The translations under genes and the position numbers were made by a program. A stretch of 64,000 bases of DNA from Cypionkella psychrotolerans (GTDB lineage: Bacteria; Pseudomonadota; Alphaproteobacteria; Rhodobacterales; Rhodobacteraceae). The notes beneath the pieces are model-generated. The model saw nothing but the letters and a program-made list of their open reading frames with translations, searched no databases and was not told the DNA's origin. How positions within the stretch are numbered: position 1 is the first letter of the stretch; each line of letters begins with the position of its first letter. Location: the NCBI RefSeq assembly GCF_001294535.1, contig NZ_LGIC01000087.1, positions 1 to 64,000 of the forward strand, given 5' to 3'. Shown here in pieces: positions 16,401 to 24,223 of this stretch.

Positions 16401-16454
16401 AAGGTGGTTGATCCAGTGTTCTATGATAAAGACGGGGAGAAAAATAATGTCTAA
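13446..16454 (+). CDS. soxA: Sarcosine oxidase alpha subunit SoxA
   Basis: A 1002-residue subunit. Residues about 15-110 form the 2Fe-2S-like fold segment (FNGKTMRGLAGDTLAAALLA, then GRSFKYHRPRGL), residues about 165-500 an NAD-binding Rossmann domain (VLILGGGIAGLQAALVAG), and residues about 600-1000 a GcvT-like THF-binding domain (TRTNLGLLDASTLGKIIVKG; ELSYEVAVP). With SoxB it oxidises sarcosine; with tetrahydrofolate the methyl group leaves as 5,10-methylene-THF. Length matches known alpha subunits. It overlaps soxG by eight bases. Confidence 0.96.
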   Translation: MSTRLSKGGRLIDRSAPQEFSFNGKTMRGLAGDTLAAALLANDQMLLGRSFKYHRPRGLVAAGPEEPNAIVGLGRDGRFEPNQRVTTTELFDGLEAASQNHWPTLEFDVGVINNTLSRFLPGGFYYKTFMWPRAAWKHVFEPIIRRSAGLGKAPTARDADRYEYTYSFCDVLILGGGIAGLQAALVAGASGARVMLLEQSAHWGGRAPVDGDVIEGKPAEVWINSAVQTLAALENVAMRLRTMGAGVYDHGYVLAEEKIADTTPGDGRPKHRLWRIRTAQIVTATGAIERPLSFAGNDIPGVMLAGSVREYVVNYAVSPGDRTVVVTNNDDAYRTAIALVQAGLAVPCIVDARASVTGDLPAKARAMGIRVETGKAIAKVKGGKRVTGVSLCVQAGEGAVLEEISCDAVAMSGGWSPVVHLWSHCGGKLIWDKTRAHFRPDASRPPTGQDGLAMVVPVGNANGAMTAAEALICGAKGGAAAAEAAGFKAEAKAAVAEAAPEADMEAVWIMPQGAGPALKAKMWLDYQNDVKVSDVQLAAREGYTSVEHTKRYTTLGMATDQGKLSNINGLAVLADALHEEIPQVGTTTFRPPYAPVTLGALAGESRGDIFQPLRKTPMHAWHEKNHAYFEPVGLWRRPYTFPRAGENHEQAVHREVLNTRTNLGLLDASTLGKIIVKGPDAGRFLDMLYTGVMSSLPVGKCRYGLMCSEQGFLSDDGVVARIDEDTWLCHTTSGGADRIHAWMEDWLQCEWWDWQVYTANVTEQLAQVAVVGPNARRVLEKLGGMDVSKETLPFMQWADGTLGGFPARVYRISFSGELSYEVAVPASMGLAFWEALHAAGAEFGAMVYGTEALHIMRAEKGFIMIGDETDGTIIPQDLNLGWAISKKKADFLGKRGQERNYLASPDRWKLAGFETLDGSVIQDGAYIPSAGKNANGQGNTQGRVTSTYFSPTLKKGIAMGLIKGGMDRLGDVVEFTTITGGVVKAKVVDPVFYDKDGEKNNV

Positions 16455-16998
16455 TGCAGTCAGTGCTTTGGGCCATGCCTCGTTCGATGGATTCGCGAAA
16501 GTGCGCGAGATTGGCCCGATTGGGATGATCTCGCTGCGCGCCAAGGCTGATCTGCCGGGGTTGGCGGCGGCGATTAAGGCGGCGGTGGGGACGGGTGTTC
16601 CTGCGCAGCGCCAGATTGAGATTGCGGGCGATAAAGCGGCGGGCTGGATGAGCCCGGATGAATATCTGCTGCTGCTGCCTTATGGTGAAACCGATGCGGC
16701 GCTAGCGGCGATTGCCGAGGCTTTGCGCGGTCAGCATCATCTGGCGGTAACGCTATCGGATGCGCGCGCGGTGTTTCGGATTGAGGGCGCAAAGGCCGAT
16801 CAGGTGTTGGCCAAGCTGTCTCCGGTGGATTTCGCAACCTTGGGGTCGAAGGAATTGCGTCGCACAAGGGCGGCACAGGTGGCTGCGGCGTTCTGGAAAG
16901 ACGGGGACGGCTATACGCTGGTGTGTTTCCGTTCGGTGGCCGCTTACGTCATGGGCCTGCTCAGCCATTCCGCGACTTCGGGCAGCGAGATTTCGTAA
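16447..16998 (+). CDS. soxG: Sarcosine oxidase gamma subunit SoxG
   Basis: A 183-residue subunit that assembles on the GcvT-like part of SoxA. It carries VREIGPIGMISLRAKADLPG, a WMSPDEYLLLLPYG motif and SDARAVFRIEGAKADQVLAK, which are conserved in SoxG. ATG 16447 lies inside the soxA end with a GGGGAGA ribosome site. Last gene of the operon; no clear hairpin follows. Confidence 0.93.
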   Translation: MSNAVSALGHASFDGFAKVREIGPIGMISLRAKADLPGLAAAIKAAVGTGVPAQRQIEIAGDKAAGWMSPDEYLLLLPYGETDAALAAIAEALRGQHHLAVTLSDARAVFRIEGAKADQVLAKLSPVDFATLGSKELRRTRAAQVAAAFWKDGDGYTLVCFRSVAAYVMGLLSHSATSGSEIS

Positions 16999-17077
16999 GA
17001 AATTTCTATCGTTTACGGATTGACGCAAGCTCCGGGCATCGTTGTTATGGCGGCAGGTTTTAACAAGGGTGTGCCGG

Positions 17078-17491
17078 ATGCAGTTGTGTTTAAAGGGTTT
17101 CGCCCTAAGCTTGGCGATGATTTTGGGCGCGTGTGCTGCCTATGCCAAGCCAGTGATTTACGACTGTAAGCCAGAGGCGGGGCGGTCTGATACGGTGTTG
17201 CAGCCGGAATATCTGATCTCTTATGACAAGGCCACGGGTGAGGTGTTGATCAATGATCCAATCATCATGGGCACCAGTGGCAAGCCGATCAAAGGCAAAC
17301 TGCAATCCGACAGCGATGTGCGCAGCGTGTTCGACTGGCAGCTGAAGACCCTAAAAGGCACCAGCGGCAGTGCGTCTTGGCAGTATCGCGCAAAGGTGTT
17401 CAAGGCCGATGGTCGGCTGACGTTGACCGTGACTCCGGTGGGCTATGACAATCACTTCTCATCCGAAGGCAGTTGCAGCGTTCAGAAGTGA
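17078..17491 (+). CDS. Secreted protein of unknown function, paralogue 1
   Basis: A 137-residue protein with a clear signal peptide ending at AAYAKPV. The mature part has two cysteines (IYDCKPEAG and GSCSVQK at the C-terminus) likely to form a disulfide, and predicted beta strands. It is related to the next gene: both have VYDC/IYDC, a run of EYLISYDKATGEVLINDPII-like sequence, G-P/K-IKG, and a closing GxCxV. Start ATG 17078 is preferred over TTG 17042 because the signal peptide begins there. Not recognised as a named family. Confidence 0.75.
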   Translation: MQLCLKGFALSLAMILGACAAYAKPVIYDCKPEAGRSDTVLQPEYLISYDKATGEVLINDPIIMGTSGKPIKGKLQSDSDVRSVFDWQLKTLKGTSGSASWQYRAKVFKADGRLTLTVTPVGYDNHFSSEGSCSVQK

Positions 17492-17547
17492 CGATGGCCG
17501 GCCCGGCTTTGCTGGTCAGAAAATAATGACATTATATGGAATTTATC

Positions 17548-17997
17548 ATGCGATCCAATAGATTGGCGCTTGCGACGCTGTTGACGATGGCGGCCACTGG
17601 CGCGGTGGCGCAGCCGATGGTCTATGATTGTGCACCCAGTTCCGGCGCCGATGATTCCATCATCCAGTCGCATATTCTGATCGCACATGATCCGGACGCC
17701 GGCGCGTTTCTGGTGAATGATGGAGTGATCATGAGCGTTTATGGCGGCCCGATCAAAGGTGTTGTGGCTGCAGAATCTAAGGAATGGGTCACATTCAGCT
17801 GGCGTATCGAGCGGATCAAGTTGGGTTCCATACGCTCGAATTTGGACTATCGCATCAAGGTGCACAAACCAGACGGCAGGCTGGCATTCACAGTGATGGC
17901 ACCCAGCTTCAGCAATCAGATCGACGACGTCGGCCACTGCACGGTAAAGGGCGCGAAGGCCAGCAAAAAGTCGGGCAAGAAGTCGGGCAAGAAATAG
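17548..17997 (+). CDS. Secreted protein of unknown function, paralogue 2 with Lys-rich tail
   Basis: A 149-residue protein homologous to the preceding one (MVYDCAPSSG, HILIAHDPDAGAFLVNDGVI, GGPIKG, GHCTVKG), so the pair is a tandem duplication that has diverged. The signal peptide ends near AVAQPM. It differs by a basic tail, KASKKSGKKSGKK, not present in paralogue 1; such tails bind nucleic acid, acidic polymers or membranes in other proteins, but its role here is inferred only. ATG 17548 is favoured over ATG 17536 by signal-peptide form. Confidence 0.75.
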   Translation: MRSNRLALATLLTMAATGAVAQPMVYDCAPSSGADDSIIQSHILIAHDPDAGAFLVNDGVIMSVYGGPIKGVVAAESKEWVTFSWRIERIKLGSIRSNLDYRIKVHKPDGRLAFTVMAPSFSNQIDDVGHCTVKGAKASKKSGKKSGKK

Positions 17998-18016
17998 CCA
18001 AATCGCCCGCTTGCTC

Positions 18017-18046
18017 TTGACCTTGGCGTTTCAAAGTCACTTATAG
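18017..18046 (+). promoter_or_regulatory. Candidate promoter of sodB
   Basis: TTGACC (18017-18022) and TTATAG (18041-18046) are separated by 18 bp, a sigma-70-like arrangement 34 bp before the sodB start. An AGGAG ribosome site follows. Read by eye only. Confidence 0.4.
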
Positions 18047-18079
18047 AGGGCAACGCACATCTGAACAGGAGTACCTCCG

Positions 18080-18679
18080 ATGGCCTTTACCCTTCCCGAT
18101 CTTCCCTATGCGCATGACGCTTTGGCTGGCCTTGGCATGTCGAAAGAGACGTTGGAATTCCACCACGATCTGCACCACAAAGCCTATGTTGACAACGGCA
18201 ACAAGCTGATCGCGGGCACCGAGTGGGAGTCCAAGTCGCTGGAAGACATCGTGAAAGGCACCTATGTGGCGGGTTCTGTCGCGCAGAATGGTATCTTCAA
18301 CAATGCCAGCCAGCATTGGAATCACAACCTGTTCTGGGAAGTGATGGGGCCTGCGGGCAAGGCGATGCCGGGTGCTTTGGAAAAGGCACTGGTTGAGGCG
18401 TTCGGCTCGGTTGCCAAGTTCAAGGAAGATTTCGCAGCGGCGGGTGCGGGCCAGTTCGGTTCGGGCTGGGCGTGGCTGGTGAAAGACAAGGACGGCGCTT
18501 TGAAGATCACCAAGACCGAAAACGGCGTCAACCCGCTGTGCTTTGGTCAGACCGCACTGCTCGGCTGTGATGTGTGGGAACATTCCTACTACATCGACTT
18601 CCGCAACAAGCGCCCGGCTTACTTGAGCAACTTCCTTGACAAGCTGGTCAACTGGGAAGCGGTTGCGGCCAAGCTGTAA
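18080..18679 (+). CDS. sodB: Superoxide dismutase, Fe/Mn family
   Basis: A 199-residue cytoplasmic enzyme that converts superoxide to oxygen and H2O2. Metal ligands and second-sphere residues are in place: EFHHDLHHKAYV, then NNASQHWNHNLFWEVM, GSGWAWLV and DVWEHSYYIDFRN, which give three His and one Asp. The Fe or Mn preference cannot be safely decided. Length is typical. It lies downstream of an H2O2-producing sarcosine oxidase but has its own promoter. Confidence 0.96.
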   Translation: MAFTLPDLPYAHDALAGLGMSKETLEFHHDLHHKAYVDNGNKLIAGTEWESKSLEDIVKGTYVAGSVAQNGIFNNASQHWNHNLFWEVMGPAGKAMPGALEKALVEAFGSVAKFKEDFAAAGAGQFGSGWAWLVKDKDGALKITKTENGVNPLCFGQTALLGCDVWEHSYYIDFRNKRPAYLSNFLDKLVNWEAVAAKL

Positions 18680-18705
18680 TATTTTGCGCCGATGATGTCC
18701 TGACC

Positions 18706-19596
18706 ATGATAAGTCGGCGTGGATTTTTGAAAGGCCTGCTGGGGGGAACTCTGGCAGGCTTTTTCATGGGCGGCTATGCGGTGTCCGAGGCGGCTTGGCA
18801 GTTGCGGGTGCAAAACTGGGCGGTTGACCCCCCCGGTTGGCGGCGCGGACAGCGGTTGCGGATTGTCATGGTGGCGGATTTGCACGCCGCGAGCTTTGGC
18901 ATGGATGAGCGGCGGGTGGCGCGGGTGGTCGAGATTGCCAATGCGCAGGGTGCCGATCTGATTGCCTTGATGGGGGATTATCGCGCGACGCACCGCTTTC
19001 AGACCCGCCGTGTGTCGATTGACGTGGTGGCCCCGATCTTGGCGGGGCTGCGCGCGCCCTTGGGGGTGTATGCGGTGACGGGCAATCACGATTGGTGGGA
19101 TGACCGCCAAGCCATCGCGCGCAGGGCGGGGCCCTGCCATACTCAGGTGGCGCTAGAGGCTGCGGGGATACCCGTTTTGGCGAATCGGGCGGTGAAGCTG
19201 GGTGCTGTCGGGGCAACGTTCTGGCTGGGCGGCACCGAGAGCCAATCGTGTTTTCAACGCGAAAATCGCCGCGATATCATTGGCATGTCGGATGTGCCGG
19301 GGGTGGTGGCGCAGTTGACGGGTGACGATCCTGCGATCCTGCTGGCGCATGAGCCGGATCAATTCGTCACCGTGCCCGACCGGGTGGCGCTGACGCTTTC
19401 GGGGCATACCCATGGCGGGCAGGTGCGCTTTGGGCCTTGGGCGCCGGTGGTGCCGTCGCGCTTTGGCCAGCGGTTCGACTATGGGCATTTCCGCGAGGGT
19501 GCGCGCGATCTGGTGGTGTCGGGTGGGTTGGGGTGCTCTGGCCTGCCGATACGGCTGGGGGTGCCGCCCGAAATTACCGTGGTGGATTTGTCTTAG
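18706..19596 (+). CDS. Calcineurin-like metallophosphoesterase, exported
   Basis: A 296-residue protein with a twin-arginine-like start (MISRRGFLKGLLGGTLAG) and all dinuclear-metal motifs: VADLHAA, GDYRA, GNHDWWDD, an AHEPD loop and GHTHGGQV. This resembles the YkuE/YaeI group of phosphodiesterases acting on membrane or nucleotide substrates at the periplasmic face. It starts 26 bp after sodB. The substrate cannot be deduced. Confidence 0.9.
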   Translation: MISRRGFLKGLLGGTLAGFFMGGYAVSEAAWQLRVQNWAVDPPGWRRGQRLRIVMVADLHAASFGMDERRVARVVEIANAQGADLIALMGDYRATHRFQTRRVSIDVVAPILAGLRAPLGVYAVTGNHDWWDDRQAIARRAGPCHTQVALEAAGIPVLANRAVKLGAVGATFWLGGTESQSCFQRENRRDIIGMSDVPGVVAQLTGDDPAILLAHEPDQFVTVPDRVALTLSGHTHGGQVRFGPWAPVVPSRFGQRFDYGHFREGARDLVVSGGLGCSGLPIRLGVPPEITVVDLS

Positions 19597-19623
19597 GGGC
19601 GGCTGTGTTTGGCGGCTTGGACG

Positions 19624-20187
19624 TCAGGATAAAGCCACGCGTAGGGCCTCGGTCAGGGCGGGCACGTCGGGGATTGCGGTGAAGTAACCTTTGACCGAGG
19701 CGTCTGCGAAGCCTTCGGCGATGATGTGGTCGAGCAGGGCGATCAGCGGGTTCCAGTAGCCTTCGGAATTGAGCAGAAAGATCGGTTTGCGGTGCAGGCC
19801 GATTTGCGCCCAGGTCAGCACTTCGAAGAACTCATCGAGCGATCCTGCACCGCCCGGCAGCACCACGACGGCATCCGAATTCATGAACATCACCTTTTTG
19901 CGCTCGTGCATATCCTCGGTGATCACCAGTTGCGACAGATCTTGCTTGCCGCGCTCGGCTGTCATCAGATGCGTGGGGATGACGCCGAAGGTGGGGGCCC
20001 CTGCGGTTTGGGCGCTGCGGGCAACCTCGCCCATTAAACCCACGTCACCTGCGCCGTAAACCAGCCGCCAGCCTTGGGCGGCGATGGCCTCGCCCATGGC
20101 GCGGGCGGCAAGGGTATGGGCGGGATTGGTGCCGGCGCGCGCGCCACAGAAGACACAGATCGAAGACAGAGCACGGGCCATGGGCAT
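19624..20187 (-). CDS. LOG family nucleoside 5'-monophosphate phosphoribohydrolase
   Basis: A 187-residue Rossmann-fold protein (TIGR00730 group). It has the nucleotide-binding start ICVFCGARAG, the LVYGAGDVGLMGEVA loop, MHERKKVMFMNSDAVVVLPG and then GGAGSLDEFFEVLTW, a variant of the PGGxGTxxE motif (Ser replaces Thr). Family members release the base from cytokinin ribotides or AMP. It converges on the phosphoesterase gene. Starts ATG 20187 and 20181 are both possible. Confidence 0.9.
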   Translation of the reverse strand: MPMARALSSICVFCGARAGTNPAHTLAARAMGEAIAAQGWRLVYGAGDVGLMGEVARSAQTAGAPTFGVIPTHLMTAERGKQDLSQLVITEDMHERKKVMFMNSDAVVVLPGGAGSLDEFFEVLTWAQIGLHRKPIFLLNSEGYWNPLIALLDHIIAEGFADASVKGYFTAIPDVPALTEALRVALS

Positions 20188-20280
20188 ATCTATCCGAAAA
20201 TTGTTGCTTTAACGCCTGATATAGCGGTTCCATGACGAAAGAAAGAAGGGCCGGGAACAGGCCTTACTCGGGGGGAAGCG

Positions 20281-21831
20281 ATGGCTGGTTGGAGTGGATT
20301 GAGTGCGGCTGCGCGGGGGGCTGTGTTGCTGGGCGGCGCTGCGGTGGTGGCGGTGGCGGGGTATTTCGGTTTCGCGCGCGCGCCTGTGGCTGTGGTGCCA
20401 AGTGAGGCGGTGTCAAGTGAGAGTGGGGCAAGTGAGACTGCCGCTGGTGAGAGTGCGGCCAATCAGACTGCTGCAAGCGAGGCTGGGGCAGCTGACCCTG
20501 CTGCTGGGGCTGATGCGCCCGCAGTTGCGCCAATAGCGGGGCAGCCAAGTGCAGAAGGGGTGGCGGCCGAAACCCCCAGCACCGCAGACTCGACCGCTGC
20601 GACTGCAGCCGCAGAAGTTCCTATCGTCGCCGCGACTGTGGCGCCAACTGCGGCGCTGGCGGGGGCGATCCTGCCCAGCTTTGATGTGGCCCGCATCGCA
20701 CCGGATGGTGCCGCGACGGTGGCGGGGCAGGCTGCTCCGGGGGCTGCGGTGGCGATGCTGGTCGATGGCGTTGAGGTTGCGCGTGCAAAGGCCGATGCGC
20801 AGGGCAAGTTTGCAGCGCTGTTCACTTTGCCGCCAAGCCCGGAGGCGCGGTTGCTGTCGCTGGCTGCAACGGGCGCGGATGGGGTTGCGGTTGCCGGAAC
20901 CGAGACGGTGGCGCTGGCTCCGGTGGCGGGTGCGGCTGAAGTCGCCGTGTCAGGCGCGGTGGAGCCCGCGTTGCAGGCTCCGGCGGCGGTGCTGATCGCG
21001 CCCGAGGGGGTGAAGGTGTTGCAATCGGCTGCCGAAGTGCCTGCGGAGGTTGCGGCGGGCGTTGCGGTGGATAGTATCAGCTACGCACCAGAAGGCGCGG
21101 TGATGTTGGGCGGGCATGCGGGCGCTGGCGCGGGGTTGCGCTTATATCTGGATGGTGCCGCGATAGCGGATGTCGTTGCGGGGCCGGATGGCGCTTGGGC
21201 TGCGACGCTGACGGACGTAGTGGCGGGGATTTACACCTTGCGGGTGGATCAGTTGGCGGCGGATGGCACGGTGAGCGCGCGGTTTGAGACGCCGTTCAAG
21301 CGCGAGACATTGGCGGCTTTGGCTGCGGCCTCGGTGCCAGCGGTTCAGCCGGAAGTGGCTGTAGAGGCGGCACCCATTGCGGTAGATGCGAGCAGCGCTG
21401 ACGCGCCGCAACCCGTCGCAGAACCTGCGCCCGCTGCGGATACGACTGCCGTCGCGGCGGCTCCAGCGTCACCTGCTGACGGGACGGAGGTTGCGGCGGG
21501 CGAAGCAGCCCCTGCGGCTGAACCCACCACTGCTGATACGGCCCCTGTTGTTGAAGCCGCGCCTGTTGCGGACGCCACCGCCGCGGTTCCTGACGCCGCG
21601 CCTGTTGCGGACGCAGCATCCGTCACGGCCGAACCTGCGGCTGTGGCCCCGGGCAAGCCCGCCCCGGTCACTGTCACCGTGCAGCCGGGTTATACGCTGT
21701 GGGGCATTGCGCAGCAGAATTTCGGCGATGGCGTGCTCTATGTGCAGGTGTTTGAGGCCAACAAGGACAAGATCAAAGACCCCGACCTGATCTATCCGGG
21801 GCAGGTGTTTACGATTCCTGCGGCGCCGTAG
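20281..21831 (+). CDS. Ala-rich membrane-anchored LysM protein
   Basis: A 516-residue protein with one N-terminal membrane helix ([20 protein letters not shown]), two long low-complexity Ala/Pro/Glu tracts, bacterial Ig-like or carboxypeptidase-regulatory-like beta segments in the middle ([36 protein letters not shown]) and a C-terminal LysM ([20 protein letters not shown] to [11 protein letters not shown]). LysM binds peptidoglycan. A role in cell-envelope attachment is inferred. The last 23 bp overlap arsR on the other strand. Confidence 0.9.
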   Translation: MAGWSGLSAAARGAVLLGGAAVVAVAGYFGFARAPVAVVPSEAVSSESGASETAAGESAANQTAASEAGAADPAAGADAPAVAPIAGQPSAEGVAAETPSTADSTAATAAAEVPIVAATVAPTAALAGAILPSFDVARIAPDGAATVAGQAAPGAAVAMLVDGVEVARAKADAQGKFAALFTLPPSPEARLLSLAATGADGVAVAGTETVALAPVAGAAEVAVSGAVEPALQAPAAVLIAPEGVKVLQSAAEVPAEVAAGVAVDSISYAPEGAVMLGGHAGAGAGLRLYLDGAAIADVVAGPDGAWAATLTDVVAGIYTLRVDQLAADGTVSARFETPFKRETLAALAAASVPAVQPEVAVEAAPIAVDASSADAPQPVAEPAPAADTTAVAAAPASPADGTEVAAGEAAPAAEPTTADTAPVVEAAPVADATAAVPDAAPVADAASVTAEPAAVAPGKPAPVTVTVQPGYTLWGIAQQNFGDGVLYVQVFEANKDKIKDPDLIYPGQVFTIPAAP

Positions 21832-22192
21832 CCGGGGTAATTGCAGCCGGGGTGATCGCTGGTGCCGTCACGCTGCTGTCGTGGCGGCAGCAGGCCATCA
21901 CCTCGGGGTGTTCCATGCAGCAATCGTTCAAAAGAAAGCTGATCGTTGCGCCCATGCCTGCGGCATCGACCGAGTAGAACACATTGCGGGCGAGTTTGCG
22001 CGAGCGGATCAGGCCGGCTTGCTCCAACGCCGCCAGATGGAATGACAACCGCGACGACGACAGCCCCAAAGCGCGGCTGATCTCGCCTGCGGCCAGTCCC
22101 TGATCGCCCAAGGGCATCAGCAGGCGCATCAGATCCAGCCTTGCATCATTGGCAAGCGCGGAGAGTGCGGCGAGGGCTTGGGATTTCTCCAC
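21809..22192 (-). CDS. ArsR-family winged-helix regulator
   Basis: A 127-residue repressor-like protein. The HTH is [41 protein letters not shown]. Beyond it a Cys-rich element [16 protein letters not shown] gives four Cys and two His that could bind arsenite, heavy metal or another thiophilic ion. The start is GTG 22192. The gene is divergent from an Atm1-type exporter, which is a likely target. The Ala/Thr/Pro-rich C-terminus overlaps the LysM gene. Confidence 0.9.
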   Translation of the reverse strand: MEKSQALAALSALANDARLDLMRLLMPLGDQGLAAGEISRALGLSSSRLSFHLAALEQAGLIRSRKLARNVFYSVDAAGMGATISFLLNDCCMEHPEVMACCRHDSSVTAPAITPAAITPATAPQES

Positions 22193-22194
22193 GT

Positions 22195-22218
22195 TTCAAC
22201 TGCTCATGAATCATTGAA
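22195..22218. promoter_or_regulatory. Candidate ArsR operator
   Basis: TTCAA (22195) and TTGAA (22214) form an inverted pair around a perfect ATGAATCAT palindrome (22206-22214), three bases upstream of the arsR start and between the divergent genes. ArsR proteins bind such dyads. Assignment is by position. Confidence 0.4.
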
Positions 22219-22295
22219 CTATCTTGGTGTAGTGGATATGTGGGATGCGGTAAAGCGGGTGCGGCCTTTTGGCCCCTGCGATGAGGGATCAAGTG

Positions 22296-24164
22296 ATGCG
22301 GAATACGACAACCAAGGTGACCCCGGCCACGGTAACTTCGGCGAAGGTAACCCCGGCGGCAGACAATGACGGCCATGCCGGTGGCTGGGCAACGATGAAA
22401 CGTGTGGCCCCCTATCTGTGGCCGGAAGGCGAGACTTGGATCAAGGTGCGGGTGGTCGCGGCGCTGTTGTTCTTGCTGGCGGCCAAGCTGGTGTCGATCA
22501 CCATGCCGTTCATGTACAAGCAAGCGGTGGATGCTTTGGTCGGCAAAGACCCGAGTGCGGCGACGATGCTGGGTTTAGGCGCTGTCGGGCTGACGGTGGC
22601 TTATGGTTTGGCGCGGTTTGGCACTGTGGCGCTGGGTGAATTCCGCGATTGGGTGTTTGTGCGGGTCGGCCAGCGGGCGTTGCGCAAGCTGGCTTTGGAG
22701 ACCTTCACCCATATTCACCGCCTGTCGATGCGCTATCACATCACCCGCAAAACCGGTGGGCTTTCCCGCGTGATTGAGCGCGGCGTGAAGGGTGTCGATT
22801 TCCTGTTGCGCTTCATGTTGCTGTCGATTGGGCCGCTGATTTTGGAACTGTCGCTGGTGTCGATCATCTTCGCTTTGTATTTTGGCTGGCAATATGCCGT
22901 CGTGGTGGTGGTGACGATCACGATCTATGTGACCTACACCTTTAAGGTCACCGAATGGCGGGTCGCGATCCGTCGGCAGATGAATGATCAGGACACCGAT
23001 GCCAACCAGAAGGCGATTGACTCGCTGTTGAACTTTGAGACGGTGAAATATTTCAACGCTGAGGCGCGGGAAGCCGCGCGCTATGATGGCGCGATGGCGG
23101 CCTATGAGGGTTTTGCGGTGCGCACCGGGCAAAGTCTGTCGGTGCTGAACATGGGGCAGAGTTTCATCATCACCACCGGGCTTATTCTGGTGATGGTGAT
23201 GTCGGCTTATGGCGTCGAGGCGGGCAAGTTTACCGTCGGCGATTTCGTGATGGTCAACGCCTATATGGTGCAGATCACCATGCCGTTGAACTTCCTTGGC
23301 ACCGTGTACCGCGAGATCCGGCAGGCTTTGGTCGATATGGCGGCGATGTTTCATCTGTTGGGGCAACCCGAGGAAGTCACCGATAAACCCGGCGCTGTGG
23401 CGTTGCAGGTGACGGGGGGCGAGGTGACGTTTGAGGATGTGCGGTTTGAATATGATCCGTCGCGGCCTATTCTGAAGGGCATCAGCTTCACGCTGAAGCC
23501 GGGGCAGCGTTATGCACTGGTCGGGCCGTCGGGCTCGGGTAAATCGACGATTGGGCGGCTGTTGTTCCGGTTTTACGATGTGACCGGCGGGGCCATTCGG
23601 ATTGACGGGCAGGATTTGCGCGATGTGACGCAGACCTCGCTACATGGGCTGATCGGCGTGGTGCCGCAGGACACGGTGTTGTTCAACGATACCGTGCATT
23701 ACAACATCGCTTACGGGCGCGCAGGGGCGACCGAGGCGGAGATTGTGGCGGCGGCGAAGGCGGCGAAGATCCATGATTTCATCATCTCATTGCCGGATGG
23801 CTATGCCACCACGGTGGGTGAGCGTGGGCTGAAGCTGTCGGGTGGGGAGAAGCAGCGGGTGGGCATTGCGCGGACCTTGTTGAAGAACCCGCCGATCTTG
23901 GTGTTGGATGAGGCGACTTCGGCCTTGGACACTCAGACCGAGCAGAGCATTCAGGAGTCTTTGCGCGAAATGGGGCAGGGGCGGTCGGTGATCACCATCG
24001 CCCATAGGCTTTCGACGATTGCCGACGCCGATTGTATTCTGGTGCTGGAGGATGGCGTGGTGACCGAACGCGGCACGCATGACGAGTTGCTCGCGCGCGA
24101 TGGCAAATATGCCGCGATGTGGGCGCGTCAATCGGCGGATGAGGAAGAAGCGCAGGCGGCCTGA
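22296..24164 (+). CDS. Atm1/HMT1-type ABC exporter (membrane domain plus ATPase)
   Basis: A 622-residue half-transporter. About six helices occupy residues 35-330 with the Atm1-specific SRVIERGVKGVDFLLRFM and NFETVKYFNAE motifs; the ATPase follows with Walker A GPSGSGKST, signature LSGGEKQRVGIAR, Walker B ILVLDEATSALD and an H-loop AHRLST. Bacterial Atm1 proteins export glutathione-metal conjugates or persulfides. The neighbouring ArsR with a Cys cluster supports a metal role. Start ATG 22296 has AGGGA upstream. It lacks features of a type I secretion ABC protein, so it is not the RTX exporter. Confidence 0.92.
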   Translation: MRNTTTKVTPATVTSAKVTPAADNDGHAGGWATMKRVAPYLWPEGETWIKVRVVAALLFLLAAKLVSITMPFMYKQAVDALVGKDPSAATMLGLGAVGLTVAYGLARFGTVALGEFRDWVFVRVGQRALRKLALETFTHIHRLSMRYHITRKTGGLSRVIERGVKGVDFLLRFMLLSIGPLILELSLVSIIFALYFGWQYAVVVVVTITIYVTYTFKVTEWRVAIRRQMNDQDTDANQKAIDSLLNFETVKYFNAEAREAARYDGAMAAYEGFAVRTGQSLSVLNMGQSFIITTGLILVMVMSAYGVEAGKFTVGDFVMVNAYMVQITMPLNFLGTVYREIRQALVDMAAMFHLLGQPEEVTDKPGAVALQVTGGEVTFEDVRFEYDPSRPILKGISFTLKPGQRYALVGPSGSGKSTIGRLLFRFYDVTGGAIRIDGQDLRDVTQTSLHGLIGVVPQDTVLFNDTVHYNIAYGRAGATEAEIVAAAKAAKIHDFIISLPDGYATTVGERGLKLSGGEKQRVGIARTLLKNPPILVLDEATSALDTQTEQSIQESLREMGQGRSVITIAHRLSTIADADCILVLEDGVVTERGTHDELLARDGKYAAMWARQSADEEEAQAA

Positions 24165-24223
24165 GGCTTTGCTTTACGGCTTGCGGCTTTCGGGGCAGGA
24201 TGGGTTCACCTTAGGGTGATTTC

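Noticed and set aside
22296-24164. Type I secretion ABC protein for the RTX proteins
   Set aside because: Atm1-type motifs and no HlyD/TolC partner; the fusion lacks the C39-like or T1SS-specific N-domain.
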